Source: Flagellimonas taeanensis (GTDB lineage Bacteria > Bacteroidota > Bacteroidia > Flavobacteriales > Flavobacteriaceae). From it: a DNA stretch of 64,000 nucleotides. The stretch spans positions 1 to 64,000 of the forward strand of contig NZ_QXFO01000008.1 of assembly GCF_003584105.1 (NCBI RefSeq), in the 5' to 3' direction. The stretch's first letter is position 1. Each line of letters begins with the position of its first letter. The notes beneath the pieces were generated by a model. That model was not told the origin of the DNA. It did no database searches and saw only the letters and a program-made list of their open reading frames with translations. This document shows, piece by piece, positions 9,897 to 18,607 of this stretch. The position numbers and the translations under genes are program-made.

Positions 9897-10589
9897 TTAG
9901 GGTGTCACTTTTAGGTAGATCGTACCCTTCGTTCGTAAGAATCTCTTGGTACCGACAACTATTCTAGCAATAGTCTCCTTTATGGGAAGTATGTTTTTGT
10001 TTGGGACCACATGGAACAAATGGACCAAACTACGGGTTGTGTCATCATAGATCAACCCCAGATTGTTCAAAAGCCCAGATTGTTTCAAATGTCTTGCATC
10101 GTTTTCATCCGACACCTTGATACTGAGCATGATTTGATTACTCCCTTTCTTGATAAAATCGATAAGGAAATCCATCTCTACGCCCAAGTAAATTGTGAAC
10201 CCTTTGATTTTGTCTTCCAGCAGAGAAAATAAGGCTTCATCCACGATTTGTGTTTCTTCGGAAGGGGTTTTCGGTTTCTCTCCCTTTAGTTTTTTCAACT
10301 CACTTTTGGCTTTTTCGAGGCTTGGGGCATAAACTTCCGAGAACCCAACATAGGGTTCTTCCTTTTTTGAAAAAAAGGCTATTTCGTTTTCCAGTCTTTT
10401 GATTTTGGGATAATTGGAGTCTTTCAATTCCAAAAGACAGTCCAATTCTCTTTGGATGTGGCCCAACTCATTATAATGATGATCTACGGCCAAATAATCC
10501 TGGTCCATTTTGTTTTCTTCAATGGAAAGCAACAGACGTTGCTTTTCCCATTGATAAAAATCGATCAGCAAATCCAAATCACTGGGCAT
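9897..10589 (-). CDS. Helical protein of unknown function
   Basis: I chose the Met at 10589 (MPSDLDLLIDFYQWEKQRLL), which gives 230 aa; the frame is open to 10664, but the extra 25 residues would overlap the ABC ATPase gene by 29 bp and look random. The first half is charged and helical, probably coiled coil (about residues 10-130). The second half is mixed alpha/beta (ITIYLGVEMDFLIDFIKKGSN, VVPNKNILPIKETIARIVV). No signal peptide or membrane helix is visible, so it is probably cytoplasmic. I do not recognise the family. Same strand as its neighbours, 17 bp before sprE. Confidence 0.75.
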   Translation of the reverse strand: MPSDLDLLIDFYQWEKQRLLLSIEENKMDQDYLAVDHHYNELGHIQRELDCLLELKDSNYPKIKRLENEIAFFSKKEEPYVGFSEVYAPSLEKAKSELKKLKGEKPKTPSEETQIVDEALFSLLEDKIKGFTIYLGVEMDFLIDFIKKGSNQIMLSIKVSDENDARHLKQSGLLNNLGLIYDDTTRSLVHLFHVVPNKNILPIKETIARIVVGTKRFLRTKGTIYLKVTP

Positions 10590-10635
10590 CCTACTATAAA
10601 ATTGTATCGTCCCAATATAGCAAACTAATCTCTTA

Positions 10636-11349
10636 TTATTGTGGTTGGTATGGTGACCCCGCAAAGAAGGCTTCCAGTTCCTTCAAGGTCTCGGCAGAGG
10701 TATGGATGTCCTTGACGATCTCGCCCTTGTTGAGTACCACGATGCGCTCGCACACCTCGGTGACATGGATAAGATCATGACTGGACACGAGCACCGTTAC
10801 CCCTTCTTTGGCCGCAAGGTCCTTGATAATACCTTTTAACCGAATCTGGGTGGTGGGGTCCAGGTTGGCAAAAGGTTCGTCCAAGATCACCACTTCAGGG
10901 TTGCCGATAAAACTGGCCACAATGCCCACTTTTTTCTGGTTTCCTTTGGAAAGGTCCCTCAGATATTTCTTTTGGCCCAGGATCTCCCCATGGAAAAAAT
11001 CCTCAAAATTGGCCAGTAGGGCATCCACATCGGCCTTGTTCCGTCCACGTAGTTCCCCGATGAAGTAAAAATATTCCTCAGGGGTCAGGTAGCCGATCAA
11101 GAAGGATTCGTCGATAAAGGCGGAAGTGAACGGTTTCCAGGCCTCGCTTTGGTCCACCTGCACCTCGTTGTTGATGATATGTCCCGAACTGGGCTGGATC
11201 AAATCCAGTAACAGACTGAACAGCGTGGTCTTTCCTGCCCCATTGTTCCCTACCAGACCAAAGCTCTGCCCTTTTGGGATTTCCAGGTGGTCAACGTTCA
11301 AAACGGTGTTCGAGTTGTATGCCTTTGTCAAATTATGTACTGTGATCAT
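10636..11349 (-). CDS. ABC transporter ATP-binding protein
   Basis: 237-aa ABC ATPase with all motifs: Walker A GNNGAGKT (34-41), a Q-loop region near residue 80, a signature-type LSKGNQKKVGI, Walker B VVILDEPFANLDP, and the H-loop SSHDL. The family resembles ABC-2 type exporters. It lies 22 bp downstream of a DUF5687 membrane protein that is the obvious permease partner. Substrate unknown; nothing in the sequence narrows it down. Confidence 0.93.
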   Translation of the reverse strand: MITVHNLTKAYNSNTVLNVDHLEIPKGQSFGLVGNNGAGKTTLFSLLLDLIQPSSGHIINNEVQVDQSEAWKPFTSAFIDESFLIGYLTPEEYFYFIGELRGRNKADVDALLANFEDFFHGEILGQKKYLRDLSKGNQKKVGIVASFIGNPEVVILDEPFANLDPTTQIRLKGIIKDLAAKEGVTVLVSSHDLIHVTEVCERIVVLNKGEIVKDIHTSAETLKELEAFFAGSPYQPQ

Positions 11350-11371
11350 ATGATTTCTTTATAGTGATTGG

Positions 11372-12841
11372 TTATTTCTGTTTGTATGCCAACAATGTCT
11401 TGTATTTCTCCTTTTTATAGATGCCCTCTATCATTTTGAACGCCCGCTCCTTGAACACGAAGCCCATCAGTCCGAAGGCGGCCACAAAGAGATAGCCCGC
11501 CAAGGGACTGATCAGGAAATGGCCAATGGCATAGATGACCATGGGGAGCAGAAGCTTGGGCAAGGTCAGCAAAAGGGTCTTGGCATTGAAGGCCTGCTTG
11601 TCCCCAAACGCCTTTTTGTTGGAGGTGAGCTCAATGGGTGTCTTCACATAGGCCCCGCCCCAAAGCACCAAGTAACTGTTGATGCCGATATTATAAATGG
11701 CGCCCACCAGAACCGCCGCATAGGCCTCCCATCCAAAATACACATAAAATGTGGCCAAAATGGTGGAAATGACCGTGGCAATGATGATCAGGTACCATTT
11801 GGACGAAAGGTATTCCCTGTACTTGATGTTCTGGCTCATCATCAAAGGGTAATAGCTACTGTCCCAGCTAGGTACATATTGGCCAAAGCTGAACAGAAAC
11901 CCGCCCGTGACAAAAATCCCGGCAAAGATTTTCCAAAAAGGACCGTCATAAGCCTCAATGGCCCCAGTAAAAAAGAGCAGTCCATAAAAAATAAAGAAGA
12001 ACCCGGTAAGTACGGCCGTCCTGGACCGTTTGTTCCTTTTGATGAGTTTGATGTCGTTCTTCAAAAAGGTGCCAAGGTTCCCAAACCGGTTCAACCAATC
12101 CAGGTTTTCGGTACGGACCTCGGTATGTTTTTTGGCAAGGCCCCCATCCAAATACATGTGTTTTTTGAAATAGCCAAAGGCCGAAAAATAGAGCACCAAC
12201 AACAAGGCCCAGGGAACGATGGCCGTCCACGGCATATCGTAGAAATAATCAAAAATGGGCTGTGCATACAGCGTAATGTCGAACCATTCGTAATATTGGG
12301 AAACCCCTGCCAATATGATCACTCCGGCAAAGATGTAGAATACCGCATCCTTGTTGTTCACCATCACATTGATAAAATTGTTGCAGTAGATGATCGCCAT
12401 CATTGCCAAATGCCACCCCACGACCTGGGCAAACGGATAGTCCTTGGTGAGCAGCACCACACTGAACGGCACAAAAAAGAACGCATGGGACCAATTAAAG
12501 AACGATACCACTGTTTTTCCCAATGAGAAGTTCACCACCTGGCTTTTTTTGAAGGGCAGGTAAAGCAAGGGCTTGATGTTGGTGACCGGCATTTTTTGGA
12601 GCATGTATCTAAAGACGAGGTCAAATGTGAGGTAGTACACCATAAAACGGTTCACCACCCGAAGCGGATCGCCCCAACCAGCTTCGTCAATCATAAAATA
12701 GGCCCCAAAACCCAATCCCAAAAAAACCGCGATAAAATATAGTGCTCCGAGGGCCATCAATATCTTGAACCAGATCTCGGTCTTAAAACTTGCCGATCGG
12801 TAAAAGGATTTCCATTGGAGACCCAAAAAGTGTTTGAACAT
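11372..12841 (-). CDS. DUF5687 family ABC permease
   Basis: 489-aa integral membrane protein with about 10-12 hydrophobic helices spread over the whole length. The start MFKHFLGLQWKSFYRSASFKTEIWFKILM is the form I know from DUF5687, a Bacteroidetes family always found beside an ABC ATPase. The ATPase gene follows 22 bp downstream. It is the first gene of this pair, and the region 12842-12960 between it and the divergent oxidoreductase gene must hold both promoters. Confidence 0.85.
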   Translation of the reverse strand: MFKHFLGLQWKSFYRSASFKTEIWFKILMALGALYFIAVFLGLGFGAYFMIDEAGWGDPLRVVNRFMVYYLTFDLVFRYMLQKMPVTNIKPLLYLPFKKSQVVNFSLGKTVVSFFNWSHAFFFVPFSVVLLTKDYPFAQVVGWHLAMMAIIYCNNFINVMVNNKDAVFYIFAGVIILAGVSQYYEWFDITLYAQPIFDYFYDMPWTAIVPWALLLVLYFSAFGYFKKHMYLDGGLAKKHTEVRTENLDWLNRFGNLGTFLKNDIKLIKRNKRSRTAVLTGFFFIFYGLLFFTGAIEAYDGPFWKIFAGIFVTGGFLFSFGQYVPSWDSSYYPLMMSQNIKYREYLSSKWYLIIIATVISTILATFYVYFGWEAYAAVLVGAIYNIGINSYLVLWGGAYVKTPIELTSNKKAFGDKQAFNAKTLLLTLPKLLLPMVIYAIGHFLISPLAGYLFVAAFGLMGFVFKERAFKMIEGIYKKEKYKTLLAYKQK

Positions 12842-12936
12842 GGTCAGTCATTTTTTTAGTAAGTATCTAAATTATCAGATTTGTTACAAAACCCATCCTT
12901 TTTCTAAAATTTAAGGTCAAAAAGAGGTTGAATGCT

Positions 12937-12944
12937 TAGTTTTG
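12937..12944 (+). promoter_or_regulatory. Putative -7 element before the PaaE-like gene
   Basis: TAGTTTTG matches TAnnTTTG and is followed by CACC, the usual context in this window. It ends 17 bp before the ATG at 12961. No TTG lies at the ideal -33 distance, so only the -7 box supports it. Confidence 0.4.
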
Positions 12945-12960
12945 CACCAAAATTTTGTAG

Positions 12961-14007
12961 ATGAGCGATTTTCATGCTTTAAAATTGGCCTCGGTGGATC
13001 GGTTGACCCCAAACGCGGTGGCCCTTACTTTCGAAATTCCAGAACAACTGAAAGATGCCTATACCTTCAAGGCCGGACAATACATCACCATCAAACATAC
13101 CGTGGACGGACAGGAGTTGCGTAGGGCCTATTCCATTTCATCCCCTCCTTCTTCCCACACATTGACCGTGGGCATCAAAAAAATGCCAGGCGGTACATTC
13201 TCTGTGTATGCCAATGAAAAGTTGAAGGCCGGTGATACCTTGGAAGTGATGCTGCCCGAGGGAAGGTTTATTTTTGAACCGAACGGTCCCAAAAACATAG
13301 CTGCTTTTGCTGCCGGAAGTGGAATAACCCCCATCATGAGCATCGCCCATACCGTATTGGAGAGCGACCCCGCTAGCATCTTTGTGCTCGTCTTTGGCAA
13401 CCAGTCACCAGAAGAGACCATGTATTTCAAAGAAATACAGGAACTCAAAAAAAAACATACCAATAGGTTTTTTGTGCACTATGTATACAGTAGGTCCCAT
13501 GAGGAGGATGCCCTTTTTGGACGCATAGAGAAGTCCACTGTCAATTTTGTACTGAAAAACAAGTTCAAGAAAACCCAATTTGATGGCTTTTACCTCTGCG
13601 GACCGGAAGACATGATCCATTTGGTCTCCGACACCTTAAAAGACAATGGCATTGCTAAGGAAAAGATCCATTTTGAACTCTTTACAAGCGATGACAGCGA
13701 GGATACCCTTGCAGAAGTGCTGGAGGGCAAGACCAAGGTGGAAGTGGTACTGGATGATGAAACCTTCTCCTTCATCATGGACAGAAAAGAGCGGGTGCTA
13801 GATGTAGTGCTCAAGGAAGATATAGATGCCCCCTATTCTTGTCAGGGAGGGGTTTGTAGCAGTTGTATCGCAAGGGTCAAGGAGGGTAAGGCCGAAATGG
13901 CCAAAAATCAGATATTGACGGACGGTGAGATTGCCGAAGGGTTGATATTGACCTGCCAGGCGCATCCGTTGACCGCTACATTAAAGGTGGATTATGATGA
14001 TGTCTGA
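12961..14007 (+). CDS. PaaE-like ferredoxin-type NAD(P)H reductase
   Basis: 348 aa in three domains. Residues 5-105 form an FAD-binding barrel with RAYS at 55-58. Residues 110-230 form an NAD(P)-binding domain with GSGITPIMSI and the CGPEDMI motif. The C-terminus (from about 255) is a plant-type 2Fe-2S domain with ligands Cys294, Cys299, Cys302 and Cys332 (C-x4-C-x2-C-x29-C). This order is that of PaaE, the reductase of phenylacetyl-CoA epoxidase, but no paaABCD genes are near, so it more likely passes electrons from NAD(P)H to another oxygenase or desaturase. It is a single gene, divergent from the ABC pair. Confidence 0.9.
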   Translation: MSDFHALKLASVDRLTPNAVALTFEIPEQLKDAYTFKAGQYITIKHTVDGQELRRAYSISSPPSSHTLTVGIKKMPGGTFSVYANEKLKAGDTLEVMLPEGRFIFEPNGPKNIAAFAAGSGITPIMSIAHTVLESDPASIFVLVFGNQSPEETMYFKEIQELKKKHTNRFFVHYVYSRSHEEDALFGRIEKSTVNFVLKNKFKKTQFDGFYLCGPEDMIHLVSDTLKDNGIAKEKIHFELFTSDDSEDTLAEVLEGKTKVEVVLDDETFSFIMDRKERVLDVVLKEDIDAPYSCQGGVCSSCIARVKEGKAEMAKNQILTDGEIAEGLILTCQAHPLTATLKVDYDDV

Positions 14008-14054
14008 TGTTGAAAGTATCAAGTCCAAACATCAAGCAGAAAAACATACACAAT

Positions 14055-14089
14055 TCTGACACGAATTTCACCAATTGTCGCGATTGCAC
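14055..14089. repeat. Short interspersed repeat, copy 1 (GACACGAATT type)
   Basis: TGACACGAATTTCACCAATT followed by GTCGCGATTGCAC. It is related to 24783-24816 and to the reverse complement of 57221-57250. It lies between convergent genes. See the findings. Confidence 0.6.
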
Positions 14090-14148
14090 TTTACTATTGA
14101 TGAAATCCCGGGATCAAACTTCAATAACTGAATAACAGAGCATGGCGG

Positions 14149-14925
14149 CTAGCGGGCTTCTGACAAAAGTTTTTCTATGGCCCTGCTACCGTGTTCATAC
14201 CCGATACGGTAGGCGTTTTCGATTCCCTTTTTGTCCAGTACGCCTATTTTTTCCAATTCCGCTGGTTCAATGAACAGGTCGCACTCGTGCAGTTTTTCCT
14301 TGTTCGATGCGTGGATCATCAAACTGGTTACCCTACCCGCCAATTGTAGGGAATTCTTCAGGTCTTTCTTCTGTACGGGCACGGTGATGGAGACGTTGCT
14401 CCCGATGATGAACTCCATTCGGTTCTCCAGATATTCCTTTGGAAAATTGTTCATGATGCCTCCATCGGCATAGAGGATACCCCCAATGTCCACCGGACTA
14501 AAAACTGGAGGGAGCGCCGCGGATGCCAATAGGGGTCTGATCAGTTCCCCTTCGTGAAAGACCCTCTCATATCCACTCAACAGGTCCGTGGCCACTACGA
14601 ACAAAGGTTTTTTCAGTTTCACAAAATCATCCTCTGGAAAGAAGACCTTGAAAATATTGATATAACGTTCCGTGTCGATAAAACCCGGTTTATTGATGGC
14701 AAAAAAACTGTACTGGAACAGTGGGGTCTCCCTAAAAAAGTTGAGCATGCTCTCCACTGAGTTTCCATTGGCATAAAGTGCCCCTACCAGTGCCCCGATA
14801 CTGGTCCCAGCAACCATTCCGGCCTCGATACCGTGCTCCCGCATGGCCTTGATGAGCCCAATATGTGCCATGCCACGGACCCCACCTCCGGAGAGGACCA
14901 AACCTATGGTTTTCCCTTCAAGCAT
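14149..14925 (-). CDS. Patatin-like phospholipase
   Basis: 258-aa patatin-fold hydrolase with the complete active site: oxyanion loop GGGVRG (13-18), nucleophile Ser42 in GTSIG, and the dyad aspartate Asp154 in DGG. No signal peptide or membrane domain is visible, so it is probably a cytoplasmic acyl hydrolase acting on membrane lipids (RssA/YchK-like size). Single gene; the fasciclin gene is divergent upstream. The assignment to the family is firm, the substrate is not. Confidence 0.93.
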   Translation of the reverse strand: MLEGKTIGLVLSGGGVRGMAHIGLIKAMREHGIEAGMVAGTSIGALVGALYANGNSVESMLNFFRETPLFQYSFFAINKPGFIDTERYINIFKVFFPEDDFVKLKKPLFVVATDLLSGYERVFHEGELIRPLLASAALPPVFSPVDIGGILYADGGIMNNFPKEYLENRMEFIIGSNVSITVPVQKKDLKNSLQLAGRVTSLMIHASNKEKLHECDLFIEPAELEKIGVLDKKGIENAYRIGYEHGSRAIEKLLSEAR

Positions 14926-15087
14926 ATTGGTTTATCGAATTTATGACCAACAAAGTTAACCTTTTGCACCTCAGATAGGGTTATCCCAATGATGTATTTG
15001 GATTAAAAAACCATCAATCTTTCCAAATTTCCAAACCCGCCTACCCATAACTCCGTAAGTGTAGATATAAACTAAAAATGAAATCAT

Positions 15088-15648
15088 ATGAAATCTTTTA
15101 AGACATTCACCCTTGTATCCGCGTTCATGGCATTTATGGTCTCCGCAACGGGAGTCTCTCAGACCAAAATGGTCGGGGGAGCCCCTATGTACCCCAATAA
15201 GGACATTGTTTCCAATGCCGTGAACTCCAAGGACCACACCACTTTGGTCACAGCGGTAAAAGCTGCGGATTTGGTGGAAACCCTACAGGGCGAAGGGCCC
15301 TTTACCGTATTTGCCCCTACCAATGATGCTTTTGGAAAACTCCCTGAAGGTACAGTGGAAATGCTACTGAAGCCAGAGAACAAACCTATGTTGCAAGGTG
15401 TGCTCACCTATCACGTGGTGGCAGGGAAGTACGGTTCCAAAGACTTGAAACGTTTGATCAAAAAAGGAAAGGGGATGGCCAAACTTACCACCGTAAACGG
15501 GGATAGCCTTACCGCTATGATGGATGGCAACTCCATTAAAATAAAGGACGGTGCCGGAAATATCTCATCGGTGACCATTGCCGATGTAAACCAGTCCAAT
15601 GGTGTGATCCATGTGATCGATACTGTTGTGCTACCTTCTGCAAAATAG
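15088..15648 (+). CDS. Secreted fasciclin-domain protein
   Basis: 186 aa. A signal peptide occupies about residues 1-24 (FTLVSAFMAFMVSATGVSQT). One FAS1 domain runs from about 45 to 183: H1 box FTVFAPTNDAF, then LLKPENKPMLQGVLTYHVVAGK, and H2 box NGVIHVIDTVVLP at the end. FAS1 domains mediate adhesion and interaction with the extracellular matrix; in bacteria single-domain secreted forms are common. A stand-alone gene with its own terminator at 15672. Confidence 0.93.
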   Translation: MKSFKTFTLVSAFMAFMVSATGVSQTKMVGGAPMYPNKDIVSNAVNSKDHTTLVTAVKAADLVETLQGEGPFTVFAPTNDAFGKLPEGTVEMLLKPENKPMLQGVLTYHVVAGKYGSKDLKRLIKKGKGMAKLTTVNGDSLTAMMDGNSIKIKDGAGNISSVTIADVNQSNGVIHVIDTVVLPSAK

Positions 15649-15671
15649 TTTTTTGGGTTTTTGGTTAGGAG

Positions 15672-15704
15672 GGAAAGGGTGGCAAATGCTGCCCTTTCCT
15701 TTTT
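15672..15704 (+). terminator. Rho-independent terminator after fasciclin gene
   Basis: GGAAAGGG (15672-15679) pairs with CCCTTTCC (15692-15699) around a 12-nt loop, followed by TTTTT. It sits 24 bp after the fasciclin stop codon. Confidence 0.8.
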
Positions 15705-15719
15705 CTGGGAAAACTTTTT

Positions 15720-15737
15720 ACCGACCCTTCGGTCTGT
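15720..15737. promoter_or_regulatory. Operator-like palindrome, site A
   Basis: ACCGACCCTTCGGTCTGT: arms ACCGACC and (inverted) ACAGACC with a 4-nt centre. It shares the core CGACCC-N4-GTC[GT] with the sites at 15757, 15823 and 19782. It is a probable binding site for the TetR-type regulator encoded at 19941 (inference). Confidence 0.6.
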
Positions 15738-15756
15738 TTTTGTGCATTATGGTCCT

Positions 15757-15778
15757 TTTTCGACCCTCTTGTCGAAAA
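15757..15778. promoter_or_regulatory. Operator-like palindrome, site D
   Basis: TTTTCGAC and GTCGAAAA are perfect 8-bp inverted arms separated by CCTCTT, the same arm length and 6-nt spacing as the site before the TetR gene. Its core is CGACCCTCTTGTCGA. Confidence 0.55.
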
Positions 15779-15822
15779 TTTCTTCGCCTCATCAGACTTT
15801 TTATAACCTCCTCATTTTCAAA

Positions 15823-15840
15823 ACCGACCCGCCGGTCTGA
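15823..15840. promoter_or_regulatory. Operator-like palindrome, site B
   Basis: ACCGACCCGCCGGTCTGA has the same layout as site A (ACCGACC-C-NN-C-GGTCTG), with only the centre and the last base changed. It lies 128 bp before the peroxidase-like gene. Confidence 0.6.
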
Positions 15841-15967
15841 ATGTTAAATCTTGGTTTCAGTAATCAAAATTGTAATCTGGGTTGCATCGTTTCGACCAAA
15901 ATCTATAGTGATAATTGTTGTATGTTTAGGTTCATCAACAATAGTATAACCGCTAAAAAAGGAAAAC

Positions 15968-16303
15968 ATGGCCAATTCATATTACGACCCTGCCGATCTT
16001 CGAAAATTTGGGAACATTACGGAATGGAGCGAAGAGCTCGGAACAAAATTCTTTGACTACTACGGTAAGGTCTTTGAGGAAGGGGCCTTGAGTGCCCGTG
16101 AAAAATCCTTGATCGCCCTAGCCGTGGCCCATGTGGTGAAATGTCCCTATTGCATCGATGCCTATACCAAGGACGGATTGCAAAGGGGTATCACCAAGGA
16201 GGAGATGATGGAGGCCGTACACGCCGGGGCAGCCATAGAAAGTGGGGCCACTTTGGTGCATGGGGTGATGATGATGAACAAGTACAACAAACTTTCCATG
16301 TGA
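15968..16303 (+). CDS. Arsenosugar biosynthesis-associated peroxidase-like protein
   Basis: 111-aa protein of the AhpD/carboxymuconolactone decarboxylase fold. The redox pair Cys59-x-x-Cys62 lies in HVVKCPYCIDAYTKDG, with the usual upstream SAREKSLIALAVAH. The start MANSYYDPADLRKFGNI and the neighbour ArsS point to the subfamily named after arsenosugar biosynthesis. Its exact role is unknown; a thiol redox or substrate-handling step for the radical SAM partner is plausible. It is followed after 117 bp by arsS on the same strand and preceded by three operator-like palindromes. Confidence 0.9.
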   Translation: MANSYYDPADLRKFGNITEWSEELGTKFFDYYGKVFEEGALSAREKSLIALAVAHVVKCPYCIDAYTKDGLQRGITKEEMMEAVHAGAAIESGATLVHGVMMMNKYNKLSM

Positions 16304-16420
16304 TTTGGATACACTTCGCTTTCAGAAACAAGACCGCTTCGCTATTAGATGTTAGAATTCAGACAAAAGCAAAACATACTCAGTATCAAAAGCTTTTGCT
16401 ACAATCATAGAATTTGATAA

Positions 16421-17509
16421 ATGGAACAAAGCATATTGACCGACATAAAAAACGCTGCAAAAAAATCCTTGAAGGCACGCCATAATGAGCTCGCCGACAC
16501 CCACAGGCAGATGGATATCCTGAGCGGGGGGCTCTTTGCCGATGGGGAACTCCCCTATTTCAAGGACCAGATTGCCAAAACGGGCCAATTTCCGCTGAAG
16601 CCAAAAAAATTGGAGACTCTGCAGATCAATGTGGGGTATATGTGCAACCAGGTCTGTGAGCACTGCCACGTGGATGCTGGTCCCGACCGGAAGGAGATCA
16701 TGACCCGGGACACCATGGAACTCTGCTTGGAGGTCATCCGAAATACAGGGGCACACACCTTGGACCTCACCGGCGGCGCGCCCGAAATGAACCCCGAATT
16801 TCGGTGGTTCGTGGAAGAGGCCTCCAAGGCGGGCATCCAGGATTTTATTGTCCGCTCCAACCTGACCATCATCTTGGCGAACAAAAAATACCACGACCTG
16901 CCCGAGTTCTTCAAAAAGCACAACGTGCATGTGGTTTCCTCCATGCCACACTACACTAAGGGTAAGACCGACAAGCAGCGGGGCGATGGGGTCTTTGACA
17001 AGTCCATCCAGGCGTTGCAAAAACTGAACGAGGTGGGTTACGGAATGCCGGACAGCAATCTGCGCTTGGATCTGGTCTACAATCCTTCGGGGGCATTTCT
17101 GCCTTCGGACCAGTCGGCCATGGAACGGGATTTCAAAAAGGCACTGAAAGCCGATTTCGGGATTGAGTTCCACAACCTTTTTGCCATCACCAACCTGCCC
17201 ATTTCCCGTTTTTTGGACTATCTCATCGCATCGGACAATTACGAGGACTATATGTATGCCCTAGTGGAGGCCTATAACCCTGCAGCGGTGGAAAACGTGA
17301 TGTGCACCAATACCATCTCCGTGAGTTGGGACGGCTGGCTGTACGATTGTGACTTTAACCAGATGCTCGACCTAAAGGTCGCCAGTAAGGTGAAGCACAT
17401 CAAGGACTATAATGAGGACGTTCTTAAGGACCGAAACATTGTGATTTCCCAACACTGCTATGGCTGCACGGCCGGCGCGGGCAGTAGTTGCCAGGGAACG
17501 GTGGCTTAG
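16421..17509 (+). CDS. arsS: Radical SAM protein ArsS, arsenosugar biosynthesis
   Basis: 362 aa. The radical SAM cluster motif Cys75-x3-Cys79-x2-Cys82 lies in GYMCNQVCEHCHVDAG, followed by the LDLTGGAPEMNPEF stretch, which stands where GGEP lies in most relatives. The C-terminal domain (from about 200) carries further cysteines: MCTNTISVSWDGWLYDCDFNQM and, at the end, Cys346, Cys349 and Cys357. ArsS acts with the methyltransferase ArsM to make the adenosylated arsenic precursor of arsenosugars; some members use selenocysteine, but all sites here are Cys and the frame ends normally at TAG. No arsM is in the window. The last 32 bp recur at 18576-18607. Confidence 0.9.
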   Translation: MEQSILTDIKNAAKKSLKARHNELADTHRQMDILSGGLFADGELPYFKDQIAKTGQFPLKPKKLETLQINVGYMCNQVCEHCHVDAGPDRKEIMTRDTMELCLEVIRNTGAHTLDLTGGAPEMNPEFRWFVEEASKAGIQDFIVRSNLTIILANKKYHDLPEFFKKHNVHVVSSMPHYTKGKTDKQRGDGVFDKSIQALQKLNEVGYGMPDSNLRLDLVYNPSGAFLPSDQSAMERDFKKALKADFGIEFHNLFAITNLPISRFLDYLIASDNYEDYMYALVEAYNPAAVENVMCTNTISVSWDGWLYDCDFNQMLDLKVASKVKHIKDYNEDVLKDRNIVISQHCYGCTAGAGSSCQGTVA

Positions 17510-17576
17510 TTTGTCCCAAGAGGTCTTATTCCAAAAGCCTTCATGTAATTGACACACATGGATTTCACTGTATTCT

Positions 17577-18071
17577 TTATTTCATCGTAGTCAATAGCTG
17601 CTCCAAATTCTTTACGGTCGCCTTATATCCTTCGATGAAGCCCATTTCAATCATTTTCTCCATCCGCTCCAATGATTCATTATATATGGTGATGCTTACC
17701 GTGGTGATCCCTTCTTCTTCACTGAAGGTATAATCCCAATCCGAGCCGGTGGGAGCAGGATTTTCATCTTTGTCCGCAAAGACATTGTACAGTTTGAAAT
17801 TGGTCTTTGGGGTGATGGACCTGTACTCTTGAAGTATCCAACCCTCATGCCCCTCCGGGCTTACCATAGCATAAAACCTTTTTCCTCCTACTTCAAAATC
17901 CATGTATTTGGTCCTTGCCTTGAACGGGGCCGGTGCCACCCATTGATCCAACAATTCGGCCTTGGTAAAGGCATCCCAGACCAAATCCAGTCCTGCGTCG
18001 AACTCCCTTGTGATGTAAACCGTTTTAGCTGCCTTGTCCACGGTAAAATCAAATTTCAATTTATTGCTCAT
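17577..18071 (-). CDS. SRPBCC/AHSA1 domain protein
   Basis: 164-aa helix-grip (START-like) protein of the activator-of-Hsp90-ATPase type. Typical features are the N-terminal [30 protein letters not shown] and the later [17 protein letters not shown] helix. In bacteria such proteins bind small hydrophobic ligands or lack a known function. It overlaps the HTH gene upstream by 11 bp, a common two-gene unit in which the regulator probably controls itself and its partner. Confidence 0.9.
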   Translation of the reverse strand: MSNKLKFDFTVDKAAKTVYITREFDAGLDLVWDAFTKAELLDQWVAPAPFKARTKYMDFEVGGKRFYAMVSPEGHEGWILQEYRSITPKTNFKLYNVFADKDENPAPTGSDWDYTFSEEEGITTVSITIYNESLERMEKMIEMGFIEGYKATVKNLEQLLTTMK

Positions 18072-18387
18072 TTTTATCTTTTTTCATGGTTAACAATACT
18101 TGGTCAAGCTGATTGAACTTGGCTTCCCAAATCTTTCTAAACTGCTCCAGCCATAGATCCACCTCCTTCATTTTTTCAATTTCAAGCGAGTAATAAATTT
18201 CCCTGCCTTGCTGTTCCTGCTTTACCAGGTCACATTCGGACAAGGTGCGCAAGTGTTTGGAAACCGCTTGTCTGGTGATATTAAAATTTTCCGCAAGGGC
18301 ATTGGGCGTCATGGCATGTACCGCGATCAACGTAATTATGGAACGTCTTGTGGGGTCTGCAATGGCCTGAAAAATGTCTCTCCTCAT
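18061..18387 (-). CDS. ArsR-fold winged-helix transcriptional regulator
   Basis: 108 aa. [18 protein letters not shown] is the family start; the recognition helix is [20 protein letters not shown], and the wing is [13 protein letters not shown]. It lacks the Cys ligands of ArsR/SmtB metal sensors (its only Cys is in the SECDLV turn after the recognition helix), so an arsenic-sensing role is unlikely despite arsS nearby. It belongs to the class paired with AHSA1 proteins, whose gene follows with an 11-bp overlap. Confidence 0.9.
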   Translation of the reverse strand: MRRDIFQAIADPTRRSIITLIAVHAMTPNALAENFNITRQAVSKHLRTLSECDLVKQEQQGREIYYSLEIEKMKEVDLWLEQFRKIWEAKFNQLDQVLLTMKKDKNEQ

Positions 18388-18541
18388 CTTGATTATTTAA
18401 ATACGAAACCAATTGGTTGCTAATTTATGCGCAACCCTTCAGTTTCGCAAATTTAATTTGAAAAAAATCAAAGGAAAATATGTATTTGATTGATTTACAA
18501 TGAACTAATAGAATAGTTCTTCAACGAACCCTACCCTTCAT

Positions 18542-18607
18542 TTGACCAACCCAGAAATCGATTTGTTTTGGAGTTGGGCAGTAGTTGTCAGGGAACGGTG
18601 GCTTAGT
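18542..18607 (+). pseudogene. Relic: diverged operator-like segment joined to an arsS 3'-end copy
   Basis: Bases 18576-18607 match the arsS end at 17479-17510 in 31 of 32 positions and still encode GSSCQGTVA followed by TAG. Upstream, 18542-18587 resembles 19781-19827, the TetR operator and its right flank, including TGGAGTTGGGC-GTAGTTG. The segment is non-coding now. Its TAG overlaps the stop of the convergent lipoprotein gene at 18603. Confidence 0.65.

Larger units (their letters stand above)
15649..15967. other. 319-bp regulatory gap before the arsenosugar genes
   Basis: The gap holds the fasciclin terminator (15672-15699), then three operator-like palindromes of one design (15720, 15757, 15823), and ends at the start of the peroxidase-like gene. 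No gene was found in it. The likely promoter lies between about 15840 and 15930; TATGTTTA at 15921 resembles a -7 box but is imperfect. Confidence 0.6.

Noticed and set aside
16421..17509. Selenocysteine in ArsS
   Set aside because: No in-frame TGA was found; the cysteine positions are encoded by normal Cys codons and the frame ends at TAG in the expected place.
18061..18387. ArsR-fold regulator as the arsenic sensor of the arsS genes
   Set aside because: It has a single Cys and no Cys pair or other metal-ligand pattern, is on the opposite strand, and is coupled to an AHSA1 gene. The TetR gene with shared palindromes is the better candidate.
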